Of a stretch of 64,000 nt of DNA, positions 11,201 through 21,609 are shown in pieces. The stretch is from Monosiga brevicollis MX1 (taxonomy: Eukaryota; Opisthokonta; Choanoflagellata; Craspedida; Salpingoecidae): positions 707,573 through 771,572 of the forward strand of contig NW_001865050.1 of assembly GCF_000002865.3 (NCBI RefSeq). The letters are read 5' to 3'. How positions within the stretch are numbered: the stretch's first letter is position 1; every line of letters begins with the position of its first letter. Under the pieces are notes generated by a model, which was given only the letters and a program-made list of their open reading frames with translations, made no database searches and had not been told where the DNA came from. The position numbers and the translations under genes were made by a program.

Positions 11201-14080
11201 GGCGGCACAGGACAGCCATGTGCAAGCGTTCGTGGTTGTGCAAGAGAGCCCGTTGCGCAGTTGCATAAGACACTTCTCCCGCGAGCCCTTGAGCGACAGA
11301 GCCAAAGGCACTGATGAGAGCTTGATGCTGCAACAGCTTGTCTTGCAACTGCTCGGCAATGATGAGCTTGCTGGTAGCAGCCGTGGCTAGGTCCAACGGA
11401 GTGGATGTCTGCTGCTCTTGTGCCCAACGAGGATCGCGCGCGGGCACAGCGTCCAGAATGGCCAGGCTCAGCTCTTGAAATTCTTCGAGCAGCGTCGGCG
11501 ACAAGTTCAGAGGCACGTGGGCCCCGGGTTCAGCCAGCAATGTGCGAACAGCTTGGCGCAATGACATGGCACCCGAGTCCTTGAATTGCAAACAAACGCA
11601 ATGCCATGCACCCAAAAGCAATGCACAAGCCAAGTTCGACAAGTGTCAGTCGGCGCAAAGGGGCAGCACGACATGGCTGAGGAGATAAAAAGAAAGCAAC
11701 AAAACATAAACATCGTCGTACCGATGAAGCGTGCGACGCAGAGTGCGCGTGTTGGAGACTGGAGGGACCTCGACCACCGGTCGAGGCGGGCTCAGCCGGC
11801 CGCAATGCCACAACACACCACTGATGGCGGTCTGAGATGAATAGCATGCCTCCCTTGCTCATGTCTCCGCCTAGTACGGGAAGCCGTGGGTTGGCGTTGA
11901 CCGCAACCGCCTGCACCTGATCCGAGTCGGCCCCCACTAAGATCCCACAGGCAGGTGACCATTAGACAAGCAGAAGTAGTATGATGGGCCGAGGTGTGAG
12001 TGTCTGTGTGTTGATTTTCTTGTTTTTCTTCCAGCAGTAACGCTCGATGCATGTGCAGAGATTCGCGAGCACGTACAAACGCAAGTGTGCACCGAATTGT
12101 TGACTGGACAGACAACGGCCGCCCGGGTGGCGTCCAAGAGAGCAATGCGCGCAGCCAAATGCAACGCGAGCTGTTCCTCGTCCCACGGAGTGGAGTAGTG
12201 CAGCTGATGCCACAAAACTGTGGGAGCCTCGGTGGTGCTGTGAAACTGAAAGTGGCCTAACCAAAGACAGACGGCCGAGGTAATCCAAGGGGGACAAGGT
12301 GAGAGCAAGAGCCTAGTTTCAAGCTGCATCGGCGTGCTGTTGAATGAAGCCATAGCAAAATGCACGAAAAAACGCCTGGCGCACCTAGCACGTAGTTGGC
12401 AGAGTTGTCTTGACCAACCACCAGTACCAAAACAGCGACGTTCCTGCTTGAACCACGCAATCGTATGCACGCATGCGGTATCATGAGGTTTGGATGAACA
12501 TGGCGACGCATACCCAGCGCCCATCAAGTTTCAAGCTAGCCCCCGCTTCAACGCGCATTGCTATCAATCAATTTCCCCGTGAAACCCTCAAGCTGTGTGA
12601 TGTGTAGGAGACGTACAGCCATTGGTCGGGCTGAACACAGGCGTCGATCACGTGCAAGTCCTGAACATCAAGGCCAAAGGTTTCAAGCCTGGCGGCCAAA
12701 TTGGCGTCGAGACGATTCTGGTCGTCCCAGAGCTCATGTTCATTGACGAGGCTGAGACGCATGCGCGTGTCGAGCTGATGCAGGCGAACGCTGCGGGTAG
12801 TGAGGGTGACGGTGCATGGCACGCTGCCGAGGGAAACGCTGCCACATGCGCGTACAAGCTGCACGGGTGCGCGCGCCACAGTGGCACCCAGCCCAAAGAA
12901 ACTGCTCATGGTTCGACCAAGCCCCGAAAGGAGAGAACCTAGGGCATCAAGCGATTGGGGCAAAGCATACATAGACGGCAATGATGATCAGAATTGGGGG
13001 CCTAAGCACGAGGCTGGCGGCATTTGGGGGCGTGCGCATACCCTCATTGGGATCGGCCATGCGGTGAAAGCTGGCACTGCCTTGCTCGCCACTGTAGGCG
13101 ATGCAAAAGCGATGGCCAAACTCGGTCACAAGAGCAAAGTCTTGATTTCGGAGAAGAATGAGGTCCAAAGGCACGTCCTTGCCGTCGCCCTCGCGCTCGG
13201 TGCCAGCCAGCACCTGTGCGGAGGTAGAAAGCGAAGGGTCTTGCTGCAGGTCGGGAAAGACCCACAATTGACCAGCTAAATTCAGCGGTGGGCCATTTTG
13301 GGCAGATGAGTGAGATGTGGGAGCGACGGGATGGTGGCATGATTGGGAGATGCCCAGCGCAAGGGTGGGCAGGACGATGGGGTCTGCTTACCATCATCCA
13401 CAACGAGGAGGACTTCGGTGGGTCCCGAAGGCGAGGGAAGCTGCATGGCATAGGCATTGCGGGCCTCGACGCGGGATGGGAAGCGAAGCTCCACATACCA
13501 CTGTTGGCAGTGTCGGCAGGGAGATGAGCATCAGCATTAAACCAGACACTGACATTGCGGGAACAAAGTATGGCTGAAGTTGTGTGTGCATCAAAGCACA
13601 CCATACGCATTGAGCACACCGCGACGCACCGCATCTGGCCTGGTAGACCACACGAAGAGCTGCCAACTGTTGCTGTGCTGACGCTGGGTCAGAATAGCGC
13701 GCCCGTCCAAGAAGCGCGCTTGCGAATCCTCAAGCGTCAGCTGAGTCGCAATAGCCTCTGGCAACGTGGCATGCTTCTGCAGCTGATGAAAGCCTGTTCG
13801 CTCCAGCACGTCACTGATATCACCCGACCAAACGCAAGAGCAAAGGCCCACCAATCGCACAACATCCAACGTCAGCGCTCGCTCACACAAGGTCGCACGA
13901 CGGCACGCAAAGGCGGCTACACATGTCAAGCCGGCCCCAGTCGAAAAAAAAAACCCCCCCCTCAACTCACCTCGCAACAGCCGAGTCGCGCCGCGGCATG
14001 CCTACATGGCGCGGCGTCCGAGACCGGTGCGGGCTCACCAGCACACTGCCCCCGCGTTTACTCCGCGCCGGCGAGAACAT
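8273..14080 (-). CDS. NUP133: Nucleoporin Nup133
   Basis: Scaffold subunit of the Y-shaped Nup107-160 complex of the nuclear pore. Start at 14080 opens with MFSPARSKRGGS, resembling the basic, Pro/Ser-rich N-terminus of animal Nup133. About 13900-12000 encodes the beta-propeller half, including a segment near 12960 (LGSLLSGLGRTMSSFFG) that matches the amphipathic membrane-sensing loop region. The helical half is clear: PARDPRW and SKLIIAEQLQDKLLQHQAL (11460-11330), HNHERLHMAVLCRQMQNK, then LQPEDVFYRQVSGVTRLFE near 11000, which corresponds to the animal stretch after the propeller. Later exons (10064-9750, 9783-9544, 8616-8480) are helical, and the last exon ends LLDELSA at 8273. There are numerous short introns, so I give only the outer limits. 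Family call is firm from several independent matches recalled from the human protein. Confidence 0.9.
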
Positions 14081-14454
14081 GCTGTCGGTCTCTTGAAAAA
14101 AAACGAAAAAAAAATCAGATTCGAGGTTGAGAGACAAGAGCGTTTTGTTGGCGTTGGTTCAGGGAGACAAGCCATTGAAATAAAAATTGTAGAGATTCCT
14201 CAAAAAGGGCGCTTCTAGCAGTGGCATTTTTATAAGGAAATCAGAGATACTGAACAAGTCGAAGCCAATCCCAGAGAGAGGGTAAAAGCTAGTTTAAACG
14301 TTAGGGACAAAGTGAAGGTGTGAATTCAACTTGAGAGAAGGAACTAAAATTGAAAGATCCTCTCTAATGTTGAATACAATGCTGTGAAATTTTAAATTTT
14401 TTTTCTTTTTTTTTTCTTTTTTTTTTTTCTTTGTGAGAGTCAAGAGTCATAAAA
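14081..14454. promoter_or_regulatory. Short bidirectional promoter region, NUP133/ANAPC10
   Basis: Only 374 bp separate the divergent start codons. The ANAPC10 side ends in a long T-rich run (about 14395-14431) before the start. This spacing implies shared or overlapping promoters (inference). Confidence 0.55.
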
Positions 14455-15666
14455 ATGGCGGCTCGAGCAGCAGAGGACGTGGATGCCGCAGAGGAAGTGG
14501 GTGAATTGGAGCCTGAAGGCGGTATGTGACGAGTGCTTGGGTGGCTTTTAACGGCCCCAGGAGCCGATTATGTGCCGCAAGTGCGTCTGATGCATTCGGG
14601 CATAGACGACGTAGGGTCGGCGGTGGGCAAGGAACCGTTTGATGTGCACCAATACCAGGAGATTGGCAATGACGGCGTATGGTCGCTGTCTTCCCGCAAG
14701 CTTGACTTTGGCATTCGCCTCCTGCGCGATGGTCGCGATGAGACATATTGGCAGTACGTTTCCTTCTCTTGCTCTCGCCACGGCTGGGGCGCATGCGAGT
14801 TGTCAACCCGTGCTTGCCCGCACCCCCTTGCTAATCATGCGACACAACGACGTTGCGGACGGGCAGATCGGATGGCCCCCAGCCGCACACCGTGACCATC
14901 TCCTTTTCTAGCCGGCGCAAATTTGCGGTCAGTCCTGAGTGTACCAATGGCGATAGTCAGCCCTGAGCGGTTGGTCCGAGCTTCTTGGATGCCTGCCCGT
15001 CATTGCGCCGACGCGAACATTGTGCTCATGACGAAACTGTTCCAGTACATGGCGCTCAACACAAGCTATCAGCACGACGAGAGCTATACACCCAAGGTTG
15101 TCGAAATCCGAGCAGGACCTCGCATCGCCAACCTTACGGTAAAGTCCTTGCTTTGGTGCTGATATGGATCCATCACCTTGGGGGCCCCCCGCGTCTCTTG
15201 AGCAGCCTACGGCTCACTCATCTCGGGCATCGATCCACTAGGAGGTAGTGACGGCCGATGTAGGCATGAATGAGGGCTGGTTTTACATTAAACTGGAGAA
15301 GGAGGACGGGTGCGTCCAGCTAGCCCCCGTCCCTTCCTCACGCTTGGCTGGCCACGCTCATTACGCGTCAATGCTCTGCCCATGCACTGTCCCGCACAGG
15401 CAACCCATCGAAGACTTTGTGATCCAGTTGGCAGTGTTGGTGAATCATCAAAATGGCAAGGACACGCATCTTCGAGGCGTCCGCATCTATGCGCCGCGTC
15501 AACGGTTAGTCAGAGACCAGTGCTTGCGCCCAATGCGAGCCAGCAGGTCGCGCTCACCGCGTGTTCTGCCAATGCGAGGGGTCTGAATAGGCAACTCACG
15601 CCTCTCAGCGAGCCCACCATGCCTTTTTCAACAAATGCCTTTGCCCGCTTTGAATTCATTCGGTAG
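14455..15666 (+). CDS. ANAPC10: Anaphase-promoting complex subunit 10 (Doc1)
   Basis: Substrate-recognition subunit of the APC/C ubiquitin ligase, which forms the D-box co-receptor with Cdc20/Cdh1. It consists of a DOC (jelly-roll) domain. Start at 14455 (MAARAAEDVDAAEE). The exon after 14550 reads EIGNDGVWSLSSRK and RDGRDETYWQ, followed across an intron by SDGPQPHTVTISF. Further exons give YQHDESYTPKVVEIRAG (about 15070-15120), GWFYIKL, then FVIQLAVLVNHQNGKDTHLR and VRIYAPRQ. The last exon ends AFARFEFIR, matching the C-terminal Ile-Arg tail that docks on the TPR subunits. Five or six exons, all GT-AG. Head-to-head with NUP133. Confidence 0.95.
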
Positions 15667-16508
15667 CCCAAGCGTCAAGCTTGACTCCACCGTGTCGGGG
15701 ACCCCCTCGAGCTGATTGTGTGTTTGACTGTTGAATTTTGTGCGATTTTCAGCCTTTTTTTTCTCTCTCTCTGCTCGCAATAAATGATTAATTGATTTCC
15801 TTGAACGACGCTGCCGTCTAGTAGCTCCTCCTTTTTGTGAAGGCCACCAATGCCCTGAGTTTTGATCATTTTGACGGCCTCTCACCCAAAGCTATCCATC
15901 AAAACTTTGGTTGAAGTGTATACTTCAACAAGCATGTTTTCTCTGCGAAAATTGATTTGATTTGGGAGATTGAGCTTTGGTGAAATATGGTTAGAGCTCC
16001 ATCAGATCAGGAGAGAGGGATTCAAACGCGTGGATCGCTGTAATGGCGGCGATCATCTTGTCGCGCGCAGCAGCGTCAGAGATCTTCAACAATAAGACGA
16101 CATCTCATTCTCATAGATTGACGCTATGATGTTCTGAAAGCCTTCTGACGAATTCACGGGGGCGAACTCAACCGACAGACGGAGAGGCAAGAGGCAAGAG
16201 GCATGGGGGCAAGAGCGTGGGAGTCCGTGGGCGCGCGGGAGTGTGAGAGTATGCGGGTATGAGCGTGTGAGAGTGTGAGTGTGAGTGTGTCAAAGATAGC
16301 GTATGTGCGCGCACGTACGAGCAAGCCAGCAAGATCCCGAACCATCCTGCCATCGTGCCATAGTCGGCGAACACCGCCGAACAAGCACGGAAAAGCTGAC
16401 ATTTTCCTTCACAAAACATCTGACAAAAGATCTTGTGAATTTGTATTGCTTGACCGTGAAAAACCGATCTTGAACCTATTCAGCAGCCTGAACCGCATGG
16501 GTGGAGAG

Positions 16509-16549
<41 letters not shown>

Positions 16550-16842
16550 CGAGAAGAGCGAGAAGAGCACTTTTCTATTTGGAGCACAGCAACCCTTCCG
16601 CTGCCCTTTTGAACCTTTCGCGTAAGTTTTTTTTTTTTTTTTTTTTTTCCGCGTGTCGGTTTGTCGGTCGCTGCGTTGGGCAGGCAGCTGAAGGCTGCGT
16701 GGAAAGGGGTTGATGGCTGTGACTGACAGGCATAGCATGCTCTGCCCTTTGCTGGTTTTGTGTTTGCTGATCTTTCTTGCCCTCGGCGCGACCCACCTCA
16801 CTCTCGTTTGCTTGCCTGTGCACTCGGTTGGTATCACACAGA
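15667..16842. promoter_or_regulatory. Upstream region of RACK1 with probable 5' UTR intron
   Basis: No protein gene is seen in this 1.2 kb. It contains a GA run (16504-16550) and a T run (16627-16648). A donor-like CGC|GTAAGT at 16622 and an acceptor CACACAG just two bases before the RACK1 start codon suggest one intron in the 5' UTR. The T run would then lie at the start of that intron. Confidence 0.5.
16504..16550. repeat. GA dinucleotide microsatellite
   Basis: A near-perfect run of GA dinucleotides lies upstream of the proposed RACK1 5' UTR intron, interrupted once by GAAGAG. It may be promoter-proximal, but nothing more can be read from it. Confidence 0.85.
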
Positions 16843-17790
16843 ATGGCTGAGGAATCCATGGTCCTTCGCGGCGAGTTGGCCGGCCACTCTGGCTGGGTCA
16901 CTCAGATCGCCACCACCCCCGAGGCTCCCGACATGATCCTGTCGGCCTCTCGCGACAAGACTGTCATTGTGTGGCAGCTCACCCGCGAGGATGGCTCGTA
17001 CGGCTTTGCCAAGCGTGCCCTCAAGGGTCACTCCCACTTCGTCTCGGACGTTGTCATCTCGTCCGATGGCCAGTTTGCCCTCTCCGGCTCTTGGGACCGC
17101 ACCCTCCGCCTCTGGGACATCCGCACGGGTGAGTGCACTCGTCGCTTCGTCGGCCACGACGGTGATGTCCTGTCGGTCGCTTTCTCCGCCGATAACCGCC
17201 AGGTTGTCTCGGGCTCGCGCGACAAGACCATCAAGCTCTGGAACGTCCTTGCCGAGTGCAAGTACACCATTGGCGGCGGTGACTACCCCGGCAAGCACGA
17301 TGCCTGGGTTTCGTGCGTCCGCTTCAGCCCCAACACCACCAACCCCATCATTGTGTCGGCTGGCTGGGACTACAAGGTCAAGGTCTGGGATCTGACCAAC
17401 TGCCGCATCCGCACCGACCACCTCGGTCACCAGGGTTACCTCAACACGGTCACCGTCTCCCCCGATGGCTCTCTCTGCGCCTCGGGCGGCAAGGACGGCA
17501 AGGCCATGCTCTGGGACCTCAACGAGGGCAAGCACCTCTACACCCTTGATGCCAAGGACAGCATTGAGGCCCTCACCTTCAGCCCCAACCGCTACTGGCT
17601 CTGCGCCGCCGCTGGCTCCAGCATCAAGATCTGGGATCTCGAGAGCAAGAAGCTCGTCGATGACCTCCAGGCTACCGCCACCGGCTCGGTCCCTCCCCGC
17701 GTCCTGTCCCTGGCCTGGTCCGCCGATGGCCAGACCCTCTTCGCTGGTTACACCGACAACGTCATCCGCGTGTGGCAGGTCAGCGCTTAA
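16843..17790 (+). CDS. RACK1: RACK1, seven-WD40 ribosome-bound scaffold
   Basis: Gbeta-like protein on the head of the 40S ribosomal subunit, also described as the receptor for activated PKC. A single uninterrupted reading frame of 315 aa, the usual family length (human 317). Seven WD40 blades are visible, with repeated GH...WD patterns: [94 protein letters not shown] and [16 protein letters not shown]. It is intronless in its coding part and uses C-ending codons very strongly, unlike its neighbours, as expected of a highly expressed ribosomal gene. A PKC gene lies 12 kb to the left; this is probably chance. Confidence 0.98.
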   Translation: MAEESMVLRGELAGHSGWVTQIATTPEAPDMILSASRDKTVIVWQLTREDGSYGFAKRALKGHSHFVSDVVISSDGQFALSGSWDRTLRLWDIRTGECTRRFVGHDGDVLSVAFSADNRQVVSGSRDKTIKLWNVLAECKYTIGGGDYPGKHDAWVSCVRFSPNTTNPIIVSAGWDYKVKVWDLTNCRIRTDHLGHQGYLNTVTVSPDGSLCASGGKDGKAMLWDLNEGKHLYTLDAKDSIEALTFSPNRYWLCAAAGSSIKIWDLESKKLVDDLQATATGSVPPRVLSLAWSADGQTLFAGYTDNVIRVWQVSA

Positions 17791-18513
17791 AGCGCCCCTT
17801 TCATACCCGATCTCGTCGCGGGCGGCGCCATGCTTGAACGTTTAAGTCAAGTGTCGTTGTCGACCCAACCTGCATCCATATTGCCGTGGGAAGAAGTCAT
17901 CTGATCCGAGGGCTATGAATTTGAGTTTGTGGTCCTTTTGATTGTTATCCCGATCTTGTTCATGTGGTGGCGTGACAGCCGATGCCTTTGCCATCGGAGG
18001 AAGGTCCCATTTTCTGCGCCACCGTCAAAAGCGTATCTTGCTCCTGCTGTGCTCTTTGCGCTAATGATTTCTGTACATGGATCCACAAACCCTTGCTCAA
18101 GCTTTGGCATCTGATGATCTTCAATTCATGGTCAAGAAAAAACGACAGTCTTTCCTTTTCCATTCAAAACTTTTGAAGCTTCTGATCATTCCCTTATTGC
18201 CCCCACCTTTGTAGTAGACAAAAAAGGTTTCGAACGGAAAACAGGAGGTCTATTTATAGGGCGTGTGAAGTTGGTAGCATCGATTAGGGGTGTGCTGTGC
18301 TCCACAAGGGATCGCGCATGAAGAGAAGGTTAGCTCAGCTAACAGATGAACATCCAGATGCTCATCATCTTCAGAAAAAAAAAAAATTTACAAGCAAAAG
18401 ATGTGAGTGAGGAAGAGAAAAAGAAACGCTTTGCGCTCATCACGCGGGTAACGTGACTACTCGAAAAAAAAAAAGACGAAAAAGAAGGAAGACGGGAGAA
18501 AAAAAAGAGACAA
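17791..18513. other. Convergent intergenic region between RACK1 and UTP15
   Basis: 723 bp between stop codons of convergent genes, with A-rich runs near 18375 and 18463. It probably carries both 3' UTRs. I see no gene. Confidence 0.5.
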
Positions 18514-20915
18514 TTACTGCTCGGACACGCCCAGAAGCAGCTCAAGACTGCCTTGAAGGGCGATGAGCTGTTTTTGTAGTTGCAGCTCGGCAGACACCTT
18601 GTCGCGCAAGCGCAAAAAGTAATCGTCGACCTGCGCCGAAAGGCCCAGGCCGGGTGCATACAGGTCCAAGAGCACCTCCGACACCATCACCAAAAGACGC
18701 GTGTGTCGAGGGTCGTCAATGTTTCTGACACAAAACTTGAGGATGGGGACGAGAGATGACTCGTCACGCCCACCCAACGCCGAGTGAAGAGCATTGCGCT
18801 CGGACAGCTCTTGCAACACACTGGCAACGATGATGGACGAGTAGTGGCGTTCAAAAACAGAGTCCAGGGCGGCGGCATAATGGAACTTTTGCAAATGGCG
18901 GTCAAACGCCTTCAGCTTGGGACGGTTGTTGCCTGAAATGACAGTGTCCACGGCCGTAGGCTTATATTGCAAACCCCGCACACGGTAGCGGTAGGTGCCA
19001 CCACGTGGAGCCTTGCGAGGCACACGATCTGCCTTGTCGGCATCCCCCGACTTGACACTGGCACGATGCCGAACACTCAAAAGTCCCGCAGTCATACCAA
19101 CAGCCAGGTGCGAGTCATCCGGCTAAGAAAGTCGAGAAATAGACCAAGTGAGGGGATGTACCACGATGGGCTCCAGAGCAGGCCACCAGCCGCAAGACAC
19201 AAAAAAGAGCTCAAAGCTTACCGCCACATCAAGAGAAAGAATGGGGTTGGAATACTTGAAACTGTTGAGAACCCGCCAGTCGGACACGTCATACACCTTG
19301 ACCATGCGATCAAGGCCTGCGGAAAAGCAGTGGTGGCCAGAGCCATCGAGACAAATGTCGGTAATGGTCTTTTGATGGTTTGACACGCTTTGCAGCATGC
19401 GTCCACCGGCCACAAGGTCCCATACTTGCAAGCGGTTCTCGCCTAATAAAGTGGAGTTTAAGATCAAAGCGGGCAGCTAACAAGAGCGGATTGCCTGAAA
19501 AAAAAAAAAGAGAAGCTGCGAGAAAAAAATAAGGTGAACCAACCAGCGGTGACGGCAAGAGCACCGTGCGGGAAGGCAAGGACGGATTCGATGGGACCAC
19601 CATGATCAAAGGTCATGGCACACGTGGACCTACACAAACACGTGGCAGAAAATGAATCGGCTGGTAACAAGCACCAACCACCCGCACGTGATAAATCTTG
19701 CAACGTACATGCGCGGGTCCCAAAGTCGAGCTTTGTGGTCATAGCTACCAGTCAAGAAGGTATCGCCGTTGGGCACAGCACAACCGGCACGAACGTGATC
19801 CTAAAAAGTTTGGACAATTGCAGCACATGAGGGAAAAGAAATGCAACCAGGCACACGATCGATAGGTGGTGTCTTTAAAAAAAAAAAAAAAGAAAAAGAA
19901 AAAGAAAAGGCACCAGGGGGCTGACCCCTTGGCAGCACACGAGCTCAGGAAAAATTTATCGCTCAGAAACAAAAGTCTCGGATATATGCTTGTCAAAAGC
20001 ATCATTGCTCAGTATGCTGAAGTGCCGAAAGGGGCGCATGTTTTAAGAAGACGCGAGGCACGAATTTGAACGAGAAACTCTCACCTCATGACCTTCAAAC
20101 GTAGCGACCACTTGCTCAATCGCAACGTCCCAAAGTTTGACCAGGCTGTCATCACCTCCGCTGAACACTCGCGTCGTGTCGGTACAAAACTTGGCCACAA
20201 ATGACGCCCTGTCAGACACGAATCCGAGGCGCACGGCGTGAGTTGCAGCGAAGAAACTAAAGTTTGGAAAAACAGCACAGACCCGACACAAATACAAGCA
20301 CCCCATACGGGAATATTGGTAAATCGCAGTACCTGCTATGGGCATCGAAGCGACGCAGCGTTGAGCGACCGGCAGCATCATGAAGAGCCACGCCGCCGTC
20401 ACGTGTGGCAGTAACTAGAAGCTTGCCATCCTCTCGGTAGGCCACGCCTGCGGTAAAAAAAAGTTGTAAGGAAATGAGTAAACACGCGAGCTCAAGTTTG
20501 GTAGGGAAGGCTAGAAAGATGGAACATGGATGCCTGGTGGTGAACGTACTCGTGACATCAGATTTGAATCGAGTCAGCGTGTGCTTGACACGGTTAGTTC
20601 GAGCTTCATAAATGACAACTTGAGCGCCAGCAGCGACAGCCAGATTGTGAGGTGCCGTGGGCGAATAGGCTGTGCTCAACACGTGACCATTCTCCTTGTG
20701 CACCACGGGAACCTAAAAGTCGCACGGCGCACGCAAAGGGGATGAGTCTGAATGGAATGGCCTGCCGTTGCGCCTCTTCTATTTTCAGTGGGGGTTTTTT
20801 TGTCAAGATTACAAGAGCTTACCCGAAGCTGTGACCAGTAGCGCTCCTGCGCAGGCTGACTCTTGACGAGTCGCGGGTACTGCTTGACCACAACAGGTTG
20901 AAATGCCGTTGCCAT
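18514..20915 (-). CDS. UTP15: UTP15, U3 snoRNP / t-UTP WD40 protein
   Basis: Component of the small-subunit processome (t-UTP/UtpA), acting in the nucleolus in rDNA transcription and 18S rRNA processing. The start at 20915 gives MATAFQPVVVKQYPRLVKSQ, matching the N-terminus of animal UTP15 (the PVxxxxYP pattern). WD40 repeats follow over short exons: AYSPTAPHNLAVAAGAQVVI (about 20680), GKLLVTATRDGGVALHD and RSTLRRFDAHS (20440-20340), FSGGDDSLVKLWDVAIEQVV (20150), VWDLVAGGRMLQSVSNHQKT, DRMVKVYDVSDW. The C-terminal UTP15 domain spans 19080-18514 with LKAFDRHLQKFHYAAALDSV and GGRDESSLVPILKFCVRNID, then a helical tail ending VSEQ. This C-terminal domain separates it from other WD40 proteins. Confidence 0.94.
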
Positions 20916-21609
20916 TGTTCTCGGTGTGCTTGCACGAAAATTAAAAGTAAAAAAAAAGCCCTTGCACACACAACCCCAGCCGGGGCTCAAACACCCATGG
21001 ACACCAATCCAACTCTATCTAATAAAAATGTAGAGCGAGCAGGACACAGCGCCCGGGGCCATTGACACGCACCCCGACAACACCACACACAGTGAACAGG
21101 GAGAGAGGAAAATGGGAGAGAGCATGACCATGTGGTCTAAAGCTGCAACGTGGTCACACATGTGTGTGTTCTTGGCTTGGACCAACCTCTGGTCGTACGG
21201 TTTGTTCGCGGTAGACGCTCTGACTTTACTTTGATTTCCCATTATGTTGGCTGTGGTGCTATCTCCTTCATGACCATCTCTCTGCCAATGGGGATCACCT
21301 TACTCATACTCTCTTTCGCCATGCGGACCATCAGTCTCCACAAAAGACCAGATCTCCTCAGAGACCAATTTATTTTATCGTGACTGCATTCGATAATATC
21401 ACCACGACTGTGACACGCTCCAGCACCGTGAAGGAGGTGCCGGCGCTTGGTTACGCATTTTTGGCCCGAGTCGCGAGTCAGTCGCTCGCCGTCGCCGTCG
21501 CTGTCGCCGTGCTTCGCCACTTGCGTTCGCCGCCGCTTGTTGCCTGTGGCCGTTTTCACCGTTCGAGCGTCGTCTGCCTTGTTGGCATCGCCCTCGTCGC
21601 CACGCCGCG
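20916..21609. promoter_or_regulatory. Head-to-head promoter region, UTP15/AK7
   Basis: 694 bp between divergent start codons. No gene or recognisable motif is seen apart from short A runs near the UTP15 side. Confidence 0.45.

Noticed and set aside
604-17790. Functional PKC-RACK1 gene cluster
   Set aside because: RACK1 is named for PKC binding, but five genes' distance and opposite strands give no evidence of a selected cluster.
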